Assembly: GCF_001949145.1 (NCBI RefSeq)
Contig: NW_019091487.1
Location: 2,349-34,559 of the forward strand
From: Acanthaster planci
Lineage: Eukaryota; Echinodermata; Asteroidea; Valvatida; Acanthasteridae
Length of the DNA: 32,211 nt
Direction of reading: 5' to 3'
Shown here: piece by piece, positions 8,401 through 17,378 of the stretch
Position numbering within the stretch: the first letter of the stretch is position 1
Layout: the number at the start of each line of letters is the position of its first letter
The notes under the pieces: generated by a model
Seen by the model: the letters and a program-made list of their open reading frames with translations, nothing else
The model's database searches: none
What the model was told of the DNA's origin: nothing
Translations under genes and position numbers: made by a program

Positions 8401-11228
8401 CCTCTGCTGAGTGAGTCTGAGTCGAATTCTGAAACCGTAGATCATGTTTTTCTGAAATAAGATTGATTTCGTGCTGTTGACTGCCCCTTGCTATGGTCTT
8501 TCCGGAAACAATATGTATAATCATTCTGGCCAGCCATTGAGGAATAATGTAAACCCGAGCGATTCAATTCAAAGATAGATAGTATACATGTATTTCCAGC
8601 CAGAAATGAGACCGAGGGTACCCCCTCCAACATGTCCAATACTACTGTACTACGCTGGACTATTGTTACCTAACACATCCCCTCACATGTCTGAAAAGAA
8701 TTCCTCAGATTCCAGTGAAACAATTACCAACACAAAGCAGGAGGGTTCTCTCAGTCTCATATCTTGCTTCATATGTGATAGTAGGTGAAGCGAAAAGGGA
8801 GAACGGCATAAACATGTTAGTTCGGGGAGTTTTAAGAGACATAAATGCTGCAATGATATACTTTGTCAACTACTGACATTAAAGCGTTGGTTATCTTCGT
8901 CAACAGGTGGTACGGCATCCCAAACAATCTCGGGTTAACGTCCATAATATCTGGCATCTGGAATAGTGGATTTGCCTTTGGGTATGTTTTGGCTTAATTG
9001 CAGCAGCTGCCGTCGTGTCATGTTAATGCTCCTTGTCTCAGTACGTGCCGCTGACGTTCTGCTTGTGCTTGCTGTTGTTTGAACTGCCCGGGCTATAATA
9101 TCTGGCCAATTACTGCTTTATGGCATGTCCAGTATGTCCATAGCCTAAGTGAAGTGAATGCTTGCTACGCACCACCTGTGTTGCACCCATAAGCTCCCTT
9201 TGTACCCCATTATTATCGCCGCAATTTTTCGCTGGTAATCTGCATTCCGAAAAGTTGCGTACTGCAGTATAGGAAGTTGAATATACATGCCATCACTGGT
9301 GCTTGATATGATCCGACAACGTCAACTTTAATGCTTGCGCACTTTTATTTGGCTGCCTACCCAAAGTCTTCATGTGCAGTTATTTGCCTCATCGAACACT
9401 TTCTTCTGGACATGTTTTGGGATTAAATAGCCAAGTTTTTTCTAATATTTGATGTTTTATTCGAATCATTTTGTACCTCGGAATTTACACAAAAAGGTAT
9501 TTTATGAGATCCCATGATTGCTCCTCATGATGAAACAGCGCACTTCGTTTTTCGTGAATTTAACTGTCCTGTGGTGGTTAACATGTTGGCCAGTCTTAGC
9601 CGAACTCATACAAAGACTTTGAAAACTGATTTTTGGAGTGACAAAATAAAATTGCAAACATTGCATGGACAATTAAAGTGCATTAAAATTTTAAAAAATT
9701 ATTCACGACGGCAAAAGTAACTCTACTGTTAGATACTTTTTCTATTTCCTAGTCACTGCGATACTTTGTAGTTCAGAAAACACCACAAAATATTGCTAAG
9801 ATATTATTGGCCTCACTTGTCCTGCTAAGCTGAAAGCAGTAATCAGGCATTTTGGGGGGAATGTTTACTATTGTTTGTTTGACAGGGCGGCGATGATCAT
9901 CTAGCACTTTGAGATGCCAGAGTTGTAACTGCTCCTGTGTCCTTCCTCCATTGTTTATTACTGCCATGCTAACAGCGGTGATAACAAATTGCTGCGGCGA
10001 AAGTGGTAAATTGTTGTGATGACAGCAACGCCGAGTTTGAGACGGTGGAAAATATTGATGCTGTTGAAGCAGTGGGTTTTAATCTTTGTAAAGCTTCACT
10101 TTTTGCATATTTATTTATCTCTTGACAGAACCATGGCAGGTCCGATAATAGCGGGCGCTCTGACAGAGCAATTTGGATTTCCAATCACTACGACGATTCT
10201 TGCTGGCTGTTGTCTTGTGGTCATGTTGGTCGTCTGTCTCTTTGGCGTCTGGGAGTATCAGTGTGGAAAAGGGTTAGTACATGGTACTGCAATGAACAAA
10301 CGAGTGAGAATTAAGCTTAAGAAGCCAAGTTTCAAGTCACTCTAGTATTGAACCACGACATGTGGTAAAAGTCCAAGTAAGGCTGAGATCAAGTCTCATT
10401 TCAATCTCTTGAGGTTTCCAGATTCTTTGCTTCGCTCGAGTCGAACTTTGCTTAGGTCAGGTCTCAAGTCACTTGGTTAAAGTCTCAAGACAATCTGGTT
10501 CGTCTCCAGTCTCTTAAGTCAAGTTAGGCCAAGTCGTATCTCACAGCTTAGGTCAAGACACTCAATTTCAAAATCTCAATTTGGGCTGAGATCTAGTTCG
10601 AAGTCAGGACAAGTGCAACTGTTAAGTAGAGCTGAAGTAGTTTCGATTCAGTCAAGTAATATGAAAACGGACGTCATGTATCGAGTCTCTTTGGTCAAGG
10701 GTCAAATCAGTATGGTCATGTCTTAAGTCAAGTCTCAATTGATTGGTCAAGCATCCAGTTACGCTAGATTATCAATTATCATGTTTTTGGCCGCCATGAT
10801 ATATAAGTAACTCATCTAAGGTAAATTCATCAGCCTGACTCAGGCATTCGGGGTTTTCGTGATGAAAGTACCGCTAGCAAGATTTGAAATTCCCTGGAAA
10901 ATTTCGAAGTCTTTTGCAAACCTGCAAGGACTTTAAAATGAAAGCTTTTCTTACTTATAAAGCATTTTCACTTTCAACTGCGAGCCTGCTGCAATTTAAC
11001 AAATAGGTATGATTTGTGATCGCCAATTTTTTCATCTGCCTTTTGGTATTAATACCCGTGAAGGTTTTCTGTTGCTATTGTAAAGCCACAATTGCGTAGA
11101 TGCTGAAAAAATCAACACGTTCTCTATTGTAACCTCACTGCAGGAGACGAATACATAGATCACGGCTTGAGCTGGAGTCTGACTCAACCGAACACGAAAG
11201 GTCATCACTTATACCAAACAATTTATAA
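2209..11228 (+). CDS. SLC18B1-like: Gene A: SLC18B1-like major facilitator transporter, 13 coding exons
   Basis: This is a multi-exon gene joining 2209-2484, 2672-2767, 3060-3133, 3897-4044, 5372-5440, 5573-5660, 6486-6622, 7180-7278, 7944-8035, 8315-8410, 8907-8981, 10129-10272 and 11144-11228, giving 492 residues. The model rests on consistent GT-AG borders and phases and on exon-by-exon agreement with gene B. The protein has an acidic hydrophilic N-tail (1-65), 12 predicted helices, MFS motif B in helix 4 (R168, G172, G174), motif C in helix 5 (G212-P213, G216-G217), an FDP motif in helix 7 (286-288), and a basic C-tail with dileucine signal ERSSLI (483-488). The family belongs with vesicular amine transporters; human SLC18B1 is a vesicular polyamine/proton exchanger. 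Substrate here is inferred only at family level. The ATG at 2209 has A at -3 and G at +4. Gene B lies 8.2 kb downstream in the same orientation. Confidence 0.85.
2672..2767 (+). CDS. SLC18B1-like: Gene A exon 2: helix 2
   Basis: This exon encodes residues 93-124, from AKARG to WGKI, including helix 2 (about 103-121). A hand alignment gives 21 of 32 identities with gene B. The acceptor is TTTCCTGCAG; the donor is the weak GTAGAT. Both borders are phase 0. Confidence 0.87.
3060..3133 (+). CDS. SLC18B1-like: Gene A exon 3: loop 2-3 and helix 3
   Basis: This exon encodes residues 125-148 plus two bases of G149. The GKI-IPTVGAKF loop is the degenerate motif A position between helices 2 and 3, lacking the aspartate of the general MFS motif. 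Helix 3 covers about 130-149. The donor is GTAAGT, leaving a phase 2 intron. Confidence 0.87.
3897..4044 (+). CDS. SLC18B1-like: Gene A exon 4: helix 4 with MFS motif B
   Basis: This exon encodes residues 150-198. DMPTEATFT precedes helix 4, which carries R168-L-L-E171-G172-L-G174, the RxxxGxG core of MFS motif B linked to proton coupling. A hand count gives 32 of 49 identities with gene B. The acceptor follows a T-rich tract; the donor is GTAGGC, phase 0. Confidence 0.88.
4045..5371. other. Gene A intron 4
   Basis: This 1.3-kb intron shows no recognisable element. An open frame of 137 codons at 4539-4952 has no family resemblance and reads as chance. Confidence 0.5.
5372..5440 (+). CDS. SLC18B1-like: Gene A exon 5: helix 5 with MFS motif C
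   Basis: This exon encodes residues 199-221. GLSYAVGPAIGGLLY fits the antiporter signature motif C in helix 5, with G212-P213 and G216-G217 intact. The acceptor is TTCTTTCAG; the donor is GTAAGA; both borders are phase 0. Confidence 0.88.
5573..5660 (+). CDS. SLC18B1-like: Gene A exon 6: helix 6
   Basis: This exon encodes residues 222-250 plus one base of residue 251. GGFKLPFF leads into helix 6 (about 226-246), which ends LMPQQ; gene B matches 21 of 29 residues. The donor is GTGAGT, phase 1. Confidence 0.88.
5749..5817 (+). other. Possible alternative 3' exon inside gene A intron 6
   Basis: A good acceptor (pyrimidine tract ending TTTTAG at 5748) is followed, in the correct phase 1 frame, by about 23 codons beginning EPEQRHQ and then TGA. 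Use of it would end the protein after helix 6 at about 273 residues. No counterpart was noticed in gene B, so it may be chance or an unproductive splice. Confidence 0.2.
6486..6622 (+). CDS. SLC18B1-like: Gene A exon 7: central loop and helix 7
   Basis: This exon encodes residues 251 (split) to 296: the short loop between the two six-helix bundles, then helix 7 (about 267-288). The FDP at 286-288 corresponds to LDP in gene B; the acidic residue aligns with an acidic helix 7 residue of vesicular amine transporters. The acceptor is TTACTTAG, the donor GTACGT. Confidence 0.86.
7180..7278 (+). CDS. SLC18B1-like: Gene A exon 8: helix 8
   Basis: This exon encodes residues 297-329. Helix 8 (about 304-323) is followed by WGAVADAK, the second-half copy of the GxxxD motif A loop. 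The acceptor is TTTCACAG, the donor GTAAGT; both borders are phase 0. Confidence 0.87.
7944..8035 (+). CDS. SLC18B1-like: Gene A exon 9: helix 9
   Basis: This exon encodes residues 330-359 plus two bases of P360. Helix 9 (about 333-351) is followed by GPSPLLKIP, identical in gene B. The acceptor is GGTTTCAG, the donor GTAAGT, phase 2. Confidence 0.87.
8315..8410 (+). CDS. SLC18B1-like: Gene A exon 10: helix 10
   Basis: This exon encodes the end of residue 360 through 391 and two bases of E392. KLIP opens it and DMFTSAE closes it, with helix 10 at about 365-384. D386 is shared with gene B and aligns with the LVD region of vesicular amine transporters. The donor is GTGAGT, phase 2. Confidence 0.87.
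8596..8782 (+). repeat. 0.19-kb interspersed repeat, copy 1 (gene A intron 10)
   Basis: This copy matches two others at about 17200-17378 and 17902-18090. Shared segments include ATGAGACCGAGGGGTACCCC, ACATGTCCAAT, AACACATCCCCTCA and GAATTCCTCAGATTCC. The copies are diverged and non-coding. They are probably old short transposon copies; the family is not identified. Confidence 0.75.
8907..8981 (+). CDS. SLC18B1-like: Gene A exon 11: first part of helix 11
   Basis: This exon encodes residues 392 (split) to 416 and two bases of G417. The EWYGI start matches EWNGI in gene B. ISGIWNSGFAFG lies in helix 11. The acceptor is TCAACAG, the donor GTATGT, phase 2. Confidence 0.87.
9109..9952 (+). repeat. 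0.85-kb interspersed repeat, copy 1 (gene A intron 11)
   Basis: This copy begins near ATTACTGCTTTATGGCATG and ends near GTGTCCTTCCTCCATTG. The same sequence recurs at 15597-16450 (same strand) and, inverted and slightly shorter, at 25220-26012. No long open frame is shared and I see no clear terminal inverted repeat. It is probably a non-autonomous transposon family of unknown class. Confidence 0.8.
10129..10272 (+). CDS. SLC18B1-like: Gene A exon 12: end of helix 11 and helix 12
   Basis: This exon encodes residues 417 (split) to 464 and two bases of G465. MAGPIIAG is the C-terminal counterpart of motif C; helix 12 covers about 434-457. VCLFGVWEYQCGKG is almost identical to gene B. The donor GTTAGT is weak; reading through it gives a 24-codon alternative tail ending in TAG at 10343-10345. 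Confidence 0.86.
10369..10760 (+). repeat. Degenerate AAGTC minisatellite (gene A intron 12)
   Basis: The stretch is rich in imperfect repeats around TCAAGTC and AAGTCTCAAG. A second array of similar type and the same strand lies at 31290-31620. It is simple-sequence DNA, not coding. Confidence 0.75.
11144..11228 (+). CDS. SLC18B1-like: Gene A exon 13: cytoplasmic C-tail with sorting signal
   Basis: This exon encodes residues 465 (split) to 492 and stop TAA. It was found by matching the phase and content of gene B's last exon. The tail starts RRIHRSR, becomes acidic, and contains ERSSLI (483-488), which fits the [DE]xxxL[LI] adaptor-binding signal; gene B has DERALL at the same place. The acceptor is CTCACTGCAG. 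Confidence 0.8.
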
Positions 11229-11350
11229 TACAAAAGTGTTGATTTAATGTCCATCTGTGAGCTAAAGTACAATATCAACAACTACCTCATTTAAAATAGA
11301 AAAAAAGCCACTTAACATAATTAAACAAGTTCTGTTGATTTTAGGAGACA

Positions 11351-11356
11351 AATAAA
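11351..11356 (+). terminator. Candidate poly(A) signal of gene A
   Basis: AATAAA lies about 125 bases after the gene A stop codon. An ATTAAA variant lies slightly upstream at 11320-11325 and another AATAAA at 11684-11689. Confidence 0.5.
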
Positions 11357-13321
11357 CCAGTAGGGCTATAGGATGGAGAGATCTCGCGAGAAGCAGAGCT
11401 TGTTGAATTCAATCCCCTAAATGAATCTCAACAAATATTAAGCAAATACATTGCAAAGAATATACACAAACATAACTCTGAAAGAAGTCACAGAGGTAAT
11501 GAAGAAAAACAAGAAACGGCGTATTACCAAGACTACACAAACAGAGGATAAAAAGTAACATGGTAAACTAGAGTTGACAAGAAGGGATTAGTGTTCTGTA
11601 TCGAAGTACTGAATTTCTCATTGACGGTTTTAAATCACGAGAAATTGCAACGAAACAATGGCACGTACATTGATAATGCTGAGAATAAACTGAGTTTAGT
11701 TTTGAATGTACACATAGATACTAGACAAACTGCAGTGCTTGGGTCCCTCAACGTTGAACCTTTTTGTCATGAAGAGAAGGAACTCACCAATATAATTTCT
11801 GCATACGTAATTTACCTCGCTGAATGTTATTATGTGTTTACATTTGGAGAGAATTGTCGACATAGTCTGTTACATGGTACAGTTAATGAAACATGTTGTG
11901 TCTGTTTACTGAAAACAGCTCAGGTATCATATTGTTGTCTGCTTATAGCTTTTACTGTTTCCTGCAGGCTAATTTATTGTAAATAGGTAAAATTTAAATT
12001 TGCGTGTTATTGTTCACGATGCTGGCCACCAGTTTACATGATTTCTCCTTCTGTGGACTGAAATTAGAAACCGAATGAAAGTGGGGAAAAATGATTGTAC
12101 ATCATCCCGATTCACACTGAAATACAGAATATGACATGGTTTTTTTAGTTCTAGCTTACTGTTAAAAATATTTTTGCCTGTGGTTGTTGCTATCATGAAC
12201 AGTAACTGAGCTTTGATCGCTGCAATTTACTGCTGATCTAAGCAATGTGCTTTGATAACGAGTTGTTATTTTTCACTTAAGACTTACTTTTTAGTGCATA
12301 TTTCGTAAATAGGCCGATATTTGTATATATTGGTACCTAGAGATACTTTAACAGCTGTGGTTACGGGTGTATTAGTAGTAGTCCCTTTGTGTTGCTGTGT
12401 TTTGTCTTCCATTTGATTTCCATGTGATATTGGTTGCTTATTGACCGGGAAGTTCTGCTCTGTCGGCCAGGGAAATATGAAATATAAAAAAGGAAGAGAA
12501 AAAGGCAAAGCGACAAATACGATACAGGGAAGAAAGAATATGAAAATCGCCAACCCACTCCCTCCCCGAGGATAAACGCCTGGCGGTATCGTCAACCATA
12601 ACCTCGTTGCCTGTTTGTGTATATACCAGACAGTACAGGTCTCATTGCAAAGCAACACGAGCTTCAAGCCTGTGACTTTCGAAGGATCGGCCTTCGTACC
12701 CACAATGAGATGGTCATGCCTAACTGAACTCATACACGACTAACTGTAACCGGAACAATACTACTTTTGCACACAATGAGTTACTGCACTGAGAAGATAA
12801 CAAAGAGTAGTCGAGGTTAATATCCCTTCACTTACTAAGTTGCGGTCTCACTAAGTTGGCAAACTATGCCCAGTCATCAATGCAGAAATATAAATTACAA
12901 AGTTTTACTAAAAATGTCATGGTTAAGCTGTTCGGGTATTCGATGAGATATTATACAGTGGCTTCTATTTAAAGGCAGATTCTACGGGCAAGGGGATCAT
13001 TCGCTCAGCAATCCTTGTTTTGAAATATAATGGGAAAGTCATTATTGGAGGCGGACTCCCTTTCAAAATTGTGAAAAAGCCGTAGCCCCATACCTCAGAG
13101 AGACCATACATGGATACACGTATTTGAAAAACCCTAATCGTTTTGTCCCCCCCCCCGGGGTGGCTCAGGATCCACCTCTGCTTATTTAGGATAATTTCCC
13201 TAAAAAGCAGGTAAATACGCCTCACTGCTTCCGTAATTACTGAGTGAAAGAGAGTCTCATACGTGTTCGGCTCTCACGCACTACACGAGAGGTTCTATGT
13301 AAACCATAGATCGTACAGGCT
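11357..13321. other. Intergenic spacer, first part
   Basis: No transporter exon or recognisable protein is seen. Open frames of 131 codons at 11591-11986 (+) and 149 codons at 12284-12733 (-) have no family resemblance, and the second has strongly skewed composition. A C run lies near 13147-13157. Confidence 0.45.
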
Positions 13322-13787
13322 GAGTTCGGGCGGCTTGTTCTCGTATGTGCACGAACAGGTCAATTTGTTATTGTTGGTTCAGCCGCTCCAATGCTGGGAA
13401 CTTACAACGGGTTTTCGCTGGTAGTTAGAGACATGCAACATGGCGGCGTCCCATCATTACGTTATTTGAGAGTTAATGTTTGGAAAACTGGGCTGAATTC
13501 TTTTCTGTTTAAGTAGGAACATTCATTTCTGTGTTATGAAGAATAATTAATGACACTTTTTCAAAATTTCCTATTGTCTCTAGCTTTGTAAGCCATCACT
13601 CTACGTTTTGCCATGTTTGCATCTGTTCAAAATCAAAATCTCACGAGTTTTTCCGTGTGTTCTTGTAAAACCCCTGACGAGGATGTGGTGTGTGATCCTG
13701 TTCCGAGAACAGTGTTCTTGAATCGTGTTCCCGCCTTTCGAGCGCGAGAACAAGAAACCTGTGTCAAGAACAGGCTGCCCGAACTCG
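13322..13787. repeat. Imperfect inverted repeat pair, possible foldback element
   Basis: GAGTTCGGGCGGCTTGTTC at about 13322-13340 matches the reverse complement of 13769-13787 at 17 of 19 positions. The interior is non-coding and contains several GAACA/TGTTC motifs. It could be a decayed terminal-inverted-repeat element. Confidence 0.35.
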
Positions 13788-13793
13788 ACCATA

Positions 13794-13942
13794 GAGTACC
13801 AAAGTGAATACGTCACGCGCACAATTAGTGTGTAAAAGGCATTAGCACGAGAACCACGGCGGCGTGTGAACCAACACGCGCGCGTACTCCATTCGTTTTC
13901 ACTGCACTTTCTGGTTCACATTGACGTCACACTTTGGTACTC
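13794..13942. repeat. Short inverted repeat (GAGTACCAAAGTG arms)
   Basis: GAGTACCAAAGTG at 13794-13806 is the exact reverse complement of 13930-13942. Both arms lie next to ACGTCAC. The interior is CpG-rich and contains a further GTGAACCA/TGGTTCAC pair. It directly abuts the larger foldback at 13945-14201. Confidence 0.5.
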
Positions 13943-13944
13943 GA

Positions 13945-14201
13945 TAGCGCTGCGTAGCGGCGCAAGATGGAGACTTCACCGTGAATACACGTAAAACATT
14001 GTAATCGCATAGGCGCCATTTGAGCAAGCGATACGCCTGCGCAATGCACATTAAGGCGCAGGCGCCGCGGCAGGCACGTACACTTGGTGCGCCTGTGCTT
14101 AAGCATTACAGGGAACAGCGTAGGCGTATCGCTTGCTCAAATGGCGCCCCTGGTAATTACACCTTTTGGGCGGAGTTATCCATCTTGCGCCTTCGACGCT
14201 A
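13945..14201. repeat. Large foldback with a 31-bp inverted repeat, MITE-like
   Basis: Arms 14012-14042 and 14118-14148 are reverse complements at 30 of 31 positions around a 75-base loop. Outside them, GGCGCAAGATGG (about 13959-13970) pairs with CCATCTTGCGCC (about 14179-14190), so the whole stretch is an imperfect inverted repeat of about 250 bases. This is typical of a non-autonomous DNA transposon. Confidence 0.65.
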
Positions 14202-14228
14202 AACGATTTTTGATGTAAAAATCATCTC

Positions 14229-14236
14229 TATAAATA
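14229..14236 (+). promoter_or_regulatory. TATA-box-like sequence
   Basis: TATAAATA followed by G matches the TATA consensus. No gene is seen directly downstream. It lies 175 bases before a second TATA box. Confidence 0.3.
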
Positions 14237-14403
14237 GAAAAGGTACTTGCGCATGTGCAGAACTAAACCAACCACGGATCCCAGAAGCCAGCAAAAGTAC
14301 CGGTCCCTACACGGGGACCAGTCCAGTGGGACACTAACACGAGGTCAGGATAGAAGACTGAACCGAACTAGCGTGTTGAGCCGGGGAATTTCACTCGTTT
14401 TTC

Positions 14404-14411
14404 TATATAAA
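14404..14411 (+). promoter_or_regulatory. Candidate TATA box for gene B
   Basis: TATATAAA followed by GGGG is a good TATA box. Initiation about 30 bases downstream (near 14433) would give a short exon ending at a strong GTGAGT donor at 14464. The gene B leader begins with an acceptor at 19383, so this could be its remote promoter with a 4.9-kb first intron. Transposon origin is equally possible. Confidence 0.3.
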
Positions 14412-14433
14412 GGGGCCATTCCATCGTCTTCTG

Positions 14434-14463
14434 GGAAGCTTTACGTCGTGGGATCAACGATTG
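14434..14463 (+). other. Candidate non-coding leader exon of gene B
   Basis: This is the sequence between the expected start site of the TATA box at 14404 and a GTGAGT donor. It contains no ATG. Linkage to the acceptor at 19383 is inference only. Confidence 0.2.
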
Positions 14464-14601
14464 GTGAGTGTCTTGACCTCGTGTTGGCCTGATCGCGATT
14501 CATTAAATCCTTGTACATGTATTTGCACATTCAAACGAAAATGACACCTTTTGGGATCATTCATTCACGTGCCAGTACCTGTGTGGTTGTCTTATTGAGT
14601 A

Positions 14602-14650
14602 CCTACGTGCGCACAAGTGACGTTAACGTGCATGTACATGCACACGTAGG
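14602..14650. repeat. Nested palindrome
   Basis: GTGCATGTACATGCAC (14628-14643) is a perfect 16-base palindrome, and CCTACGTG at 14602-14609 pairs with CACGTAGG at 14643-14650. No protein site is assigned. Confidence 0.5.
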
Positions 14651-15596
14651 CCTGCAGTATTGTGTCCGCGTTTTGATATGCTTGAGCAGCTTTTTGATGC
14701 TTTGACCATAGAGGAAAGACACGGAAGGAGTCTGCACGGGCTATAGCATCTGGCCAATAGAGCCTGAAAGTAAAAGGTCACGCAGCGAGCTTCGGGAACC
14801 CTCGCGCGGTCCTCCTATGGGGATTTTACGCAGGGCTGTCTAACACGTTCGGTAATTTTTGGAAGAATAATTACTAATTGAAACCACCCCATGAAACACT
14901 CATGTTGGAATTTGACCTTTGTCTCCGTCAAGTAATATTTTGGAAAAGTCACATGGAGATGGGTAAAAAACGAATTTTTTTAACGACCTTTCACTTCTGG
15001 CGATATCGTACCTAGGTCTTCTTGTTCATGCAAGTTTGTTTTCACTGCCTGTGCTTACGTGAAAACGAAGTTGTACAACGTTGCAAAGATTTACCTACCT
15101 GCAGTCGTTGGGTTCCAGATTCCGTTGAGTTGGCATCACGCAATTGCTGTCAGCAAAGGTTAGATAAAAGATTGGAATCTTTTGTAATTGAAGTGGAATA
15201 TTGATTTCAGTTTATTACTTATAAATTATAAGGCTGTGTAAAATATTTTGATGTGTGTTTATTTCGGCTATTACCGACGGACTACTATAAAATTTCAAAC
15301 TGTAAATTTAATGTTCATCTGTGTACGAGACTGCCGCATTGCACTGTTCTTCATGTATTTTAGATTTTTGGAAGTGAGGGTCAATTTTTGGCAAGTTATT
15401 TTTCTTTAAGGTCAGGTGATGTTTCAGTTTCTATAACTGATATACTAGCAAATATTTTCCAAAGCCCCTTTTCCGAGTTGGATTATGTAAGAAGTAACTG
15501 AACGAAAAAATATTACAAATTCTAAAATCTTTGCACGTTATTTTTCCTATCCAAGGGTTCCGGAAGCGCGTTAACACGGGTCAACTTTCAAGCTTT
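14651..15596. other. Intergenic spacer, middle part
   Basis: No gene or clear element is seen. A short stretch near 14737-14758 (GGGCTATAGCATCTGGCCAAT) resembles the sequence immediately before copy 1 of the 0.85-kb repeat at about 9090-9109. Confidence 0.4.
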
Positions 15597-16450
15597 ATTA
15601 CCGCTTTCTGAGATGCCAGGTATATTCATAGCCACAGCGCAGCGAATGCTTGCTACGGACCACCTGTTTCACAACCAGAAGCCCCCTTTGTACCCCATGA
15701 TCGTCGCCGCAATTTTCACTGGTAATATGCATCCTGAAAACTTTGTTTACTGCAGTATAGGATGATGAATTCCTGCCATCGTTGGTGCTTGGTATGATTT
15801 GACGATATCAAATTTAATGCTTGCGCAGTTGCTTGTATTAAGCTGTGTGCCCTGAGTGTTCGTGTGCAGTCATTGCCTTTTTCGAATGCTTTCTTTTGGA
15901 GTTGTTTTGGGAATTAATAGCCAAGTTGTTTATAAGGTATTGTGTTTTATTTGAATCATTTTTATTACGGCAATTATATAGAAAGGTATTTTATGAGATT
16001 TCATAATCAATCCTTGTGATGAAATAGCGCATTTTGTTAGTTATGAACTTAAATGTCCTGTGGTGGTCAACATGTTGTTGGCCAGTCTTAGCCAATTCGT
16101 ACAAAGACTTTGAAAACTGATGTTTTTGAGTGACAAAATAAAATTACAAACATTGCATGGATGATGGAAAAGTGCATCAAAATCTTAATAATATTATTCA
16201 CAACAGCAAAAGTACATCTGATGTTAGATACTTTTCTTTCTATTTCCTGGTCGCTACGATAAGTTGTACTTAATTGCAAAGAAAACAATACAAATATTGC
16301 TTGGATATTACTGGATCCAGTTTTGTAGTATGGCTAAGCTGCAGGAACTGTCAGGCATTTTGGGAATGTTTACTATTATTTGTCTGACCGGGCGGCGATG
16401 ATCATAGAGCACTTTGATGTGCCAGAGAAGTCCTTCCTCCATGCTTTGAC
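15597..16450 (+). repeat. 0.85-kb interspersed repeat, copy 2
   Basis: Same family and strand as 9109-9952. Shared landmarks include AGCGAATGCTTGCTACG, CCTTTGTACCCCAT, CAAACATTGCATGGA and GGGCGGCGATGATCAT. It lies in the spacer between the two genes. Confidence 0.8.
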
Positions 16451-16479
16451 GGTGTACGTGCAGTCACGGGTGTAAATCA

Positions 16480-16503
16480 CCCCCCCCCCACACACACACA
16501 CAC
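16480..16503. repeat. Poly-C and CA microsatellite
   Basis: A run of C is followed by a short CA repeat. It directly follows copy 2 of the 0.85-kb repeat. Confidence 0.7.
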
Positions 16504-17199
16504 TTTTTGTTGCGAGTCAAAAATTAAACCAGTTTGTGAAGAATTTTTAAGACTTCTAACGACTAAAATGTATTCCATATCACTCAAAAAGGAAATATGC
16601 AAGTTTAACAGCTATTAATATGCCATTCGAAATACGTATTACAGATATCCATACCATGAGCATTGACTTCTACATGGAGTCATAGGCCTATGGTGTCTCC
16701 CTCCCCCACCACTTTTCAAATTTTCATGACCAGGCAAGTCGACCCCCACCTTTCCCCACCCCCACTCCCCAAAAATCTCCGGCACAAATTTATGCCACTG
16801 TGCGTGTAAACTAGGTAGGTTTGCGGTAGCATCATGGATATCTCTTTTTTGAGTATGTGTGGTTCTGAAAAGAACCGGTGGTACTCAACGTTTCCGACAG
16901 ACAGCATGCTATGTCCGTAAGTCAGACCGAGACTGTGTATGGTGGTTCAAATGGATAACCTGATGCCGGTGCCTGCTTGTCCACCTGTCGAGTTCTATTG
17001 TCTACCTACATCGCAATTATGTCTCAATTTTGGTACTTCTTTTATTCATACTTTTTACCATTTAATATTCACTGTAGTATAAAGTTATTCACTCATGAAA
17101 AGGATTTGTTACCCTATGTTGCTGATGAGGCTACCACGTACAGAGCAAAGGTAGGTATCCGACTGTTGGGTGAAAAAAAATCATTCTTGATACCGTGCA

Positions 17200-17378
17200 C
17201 GATATGGGGCCGATGGGTACCCCCACCCACATGTCCAATCCCTTTATACACACTCTAGACGGTAGTCACCTAACACGTCCCCTCAGAAGTCTGTAAAGAA
17301 TTCCTGAGATTCCGATCAAACAATGACCAACACAAAGGCGGGGGGTCTCTCCACCCCATATCTTGCATCATATGTCAT
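17200..17378 (+). repeat. 0.19-kb interspersed repeat, copy 2
   Basis: Same family as 8596-8782. It carries GGGTACCCCC, ACATGTCCAATCC and ACAATGACCAACACAAAG. It is 0.5 kb from copy 3 in the same orientation. Confidence 0.7.

Noticed and set aside
11591-11986. 131-codon open frame downstream of gene A
   Set aside because: It lies after the gene A poly(A) candidates and shows no domain; Cys-rich content alone is not evidence of a secreted protein.
12284-12733. 149-codon minus-strand open frame in the spacer
   Set aside because: Composition is skewed by simple sequence, no family is recognised, and no splice or promoter context supports it.
13706-13718. AGAACAGTGTTCT palindrome as a steroid-receptor site
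   Set aside because: The half-site spacing is one base, not the three required, and it lies in decayed foldback sequence.
8588-17258. Similar peptides (VPPPTCPI) in two open frames
   Set aside because: Both frames fall in copies of the 0.19-kb repeat; the similarity is explained by the repeat, not by a protein family.
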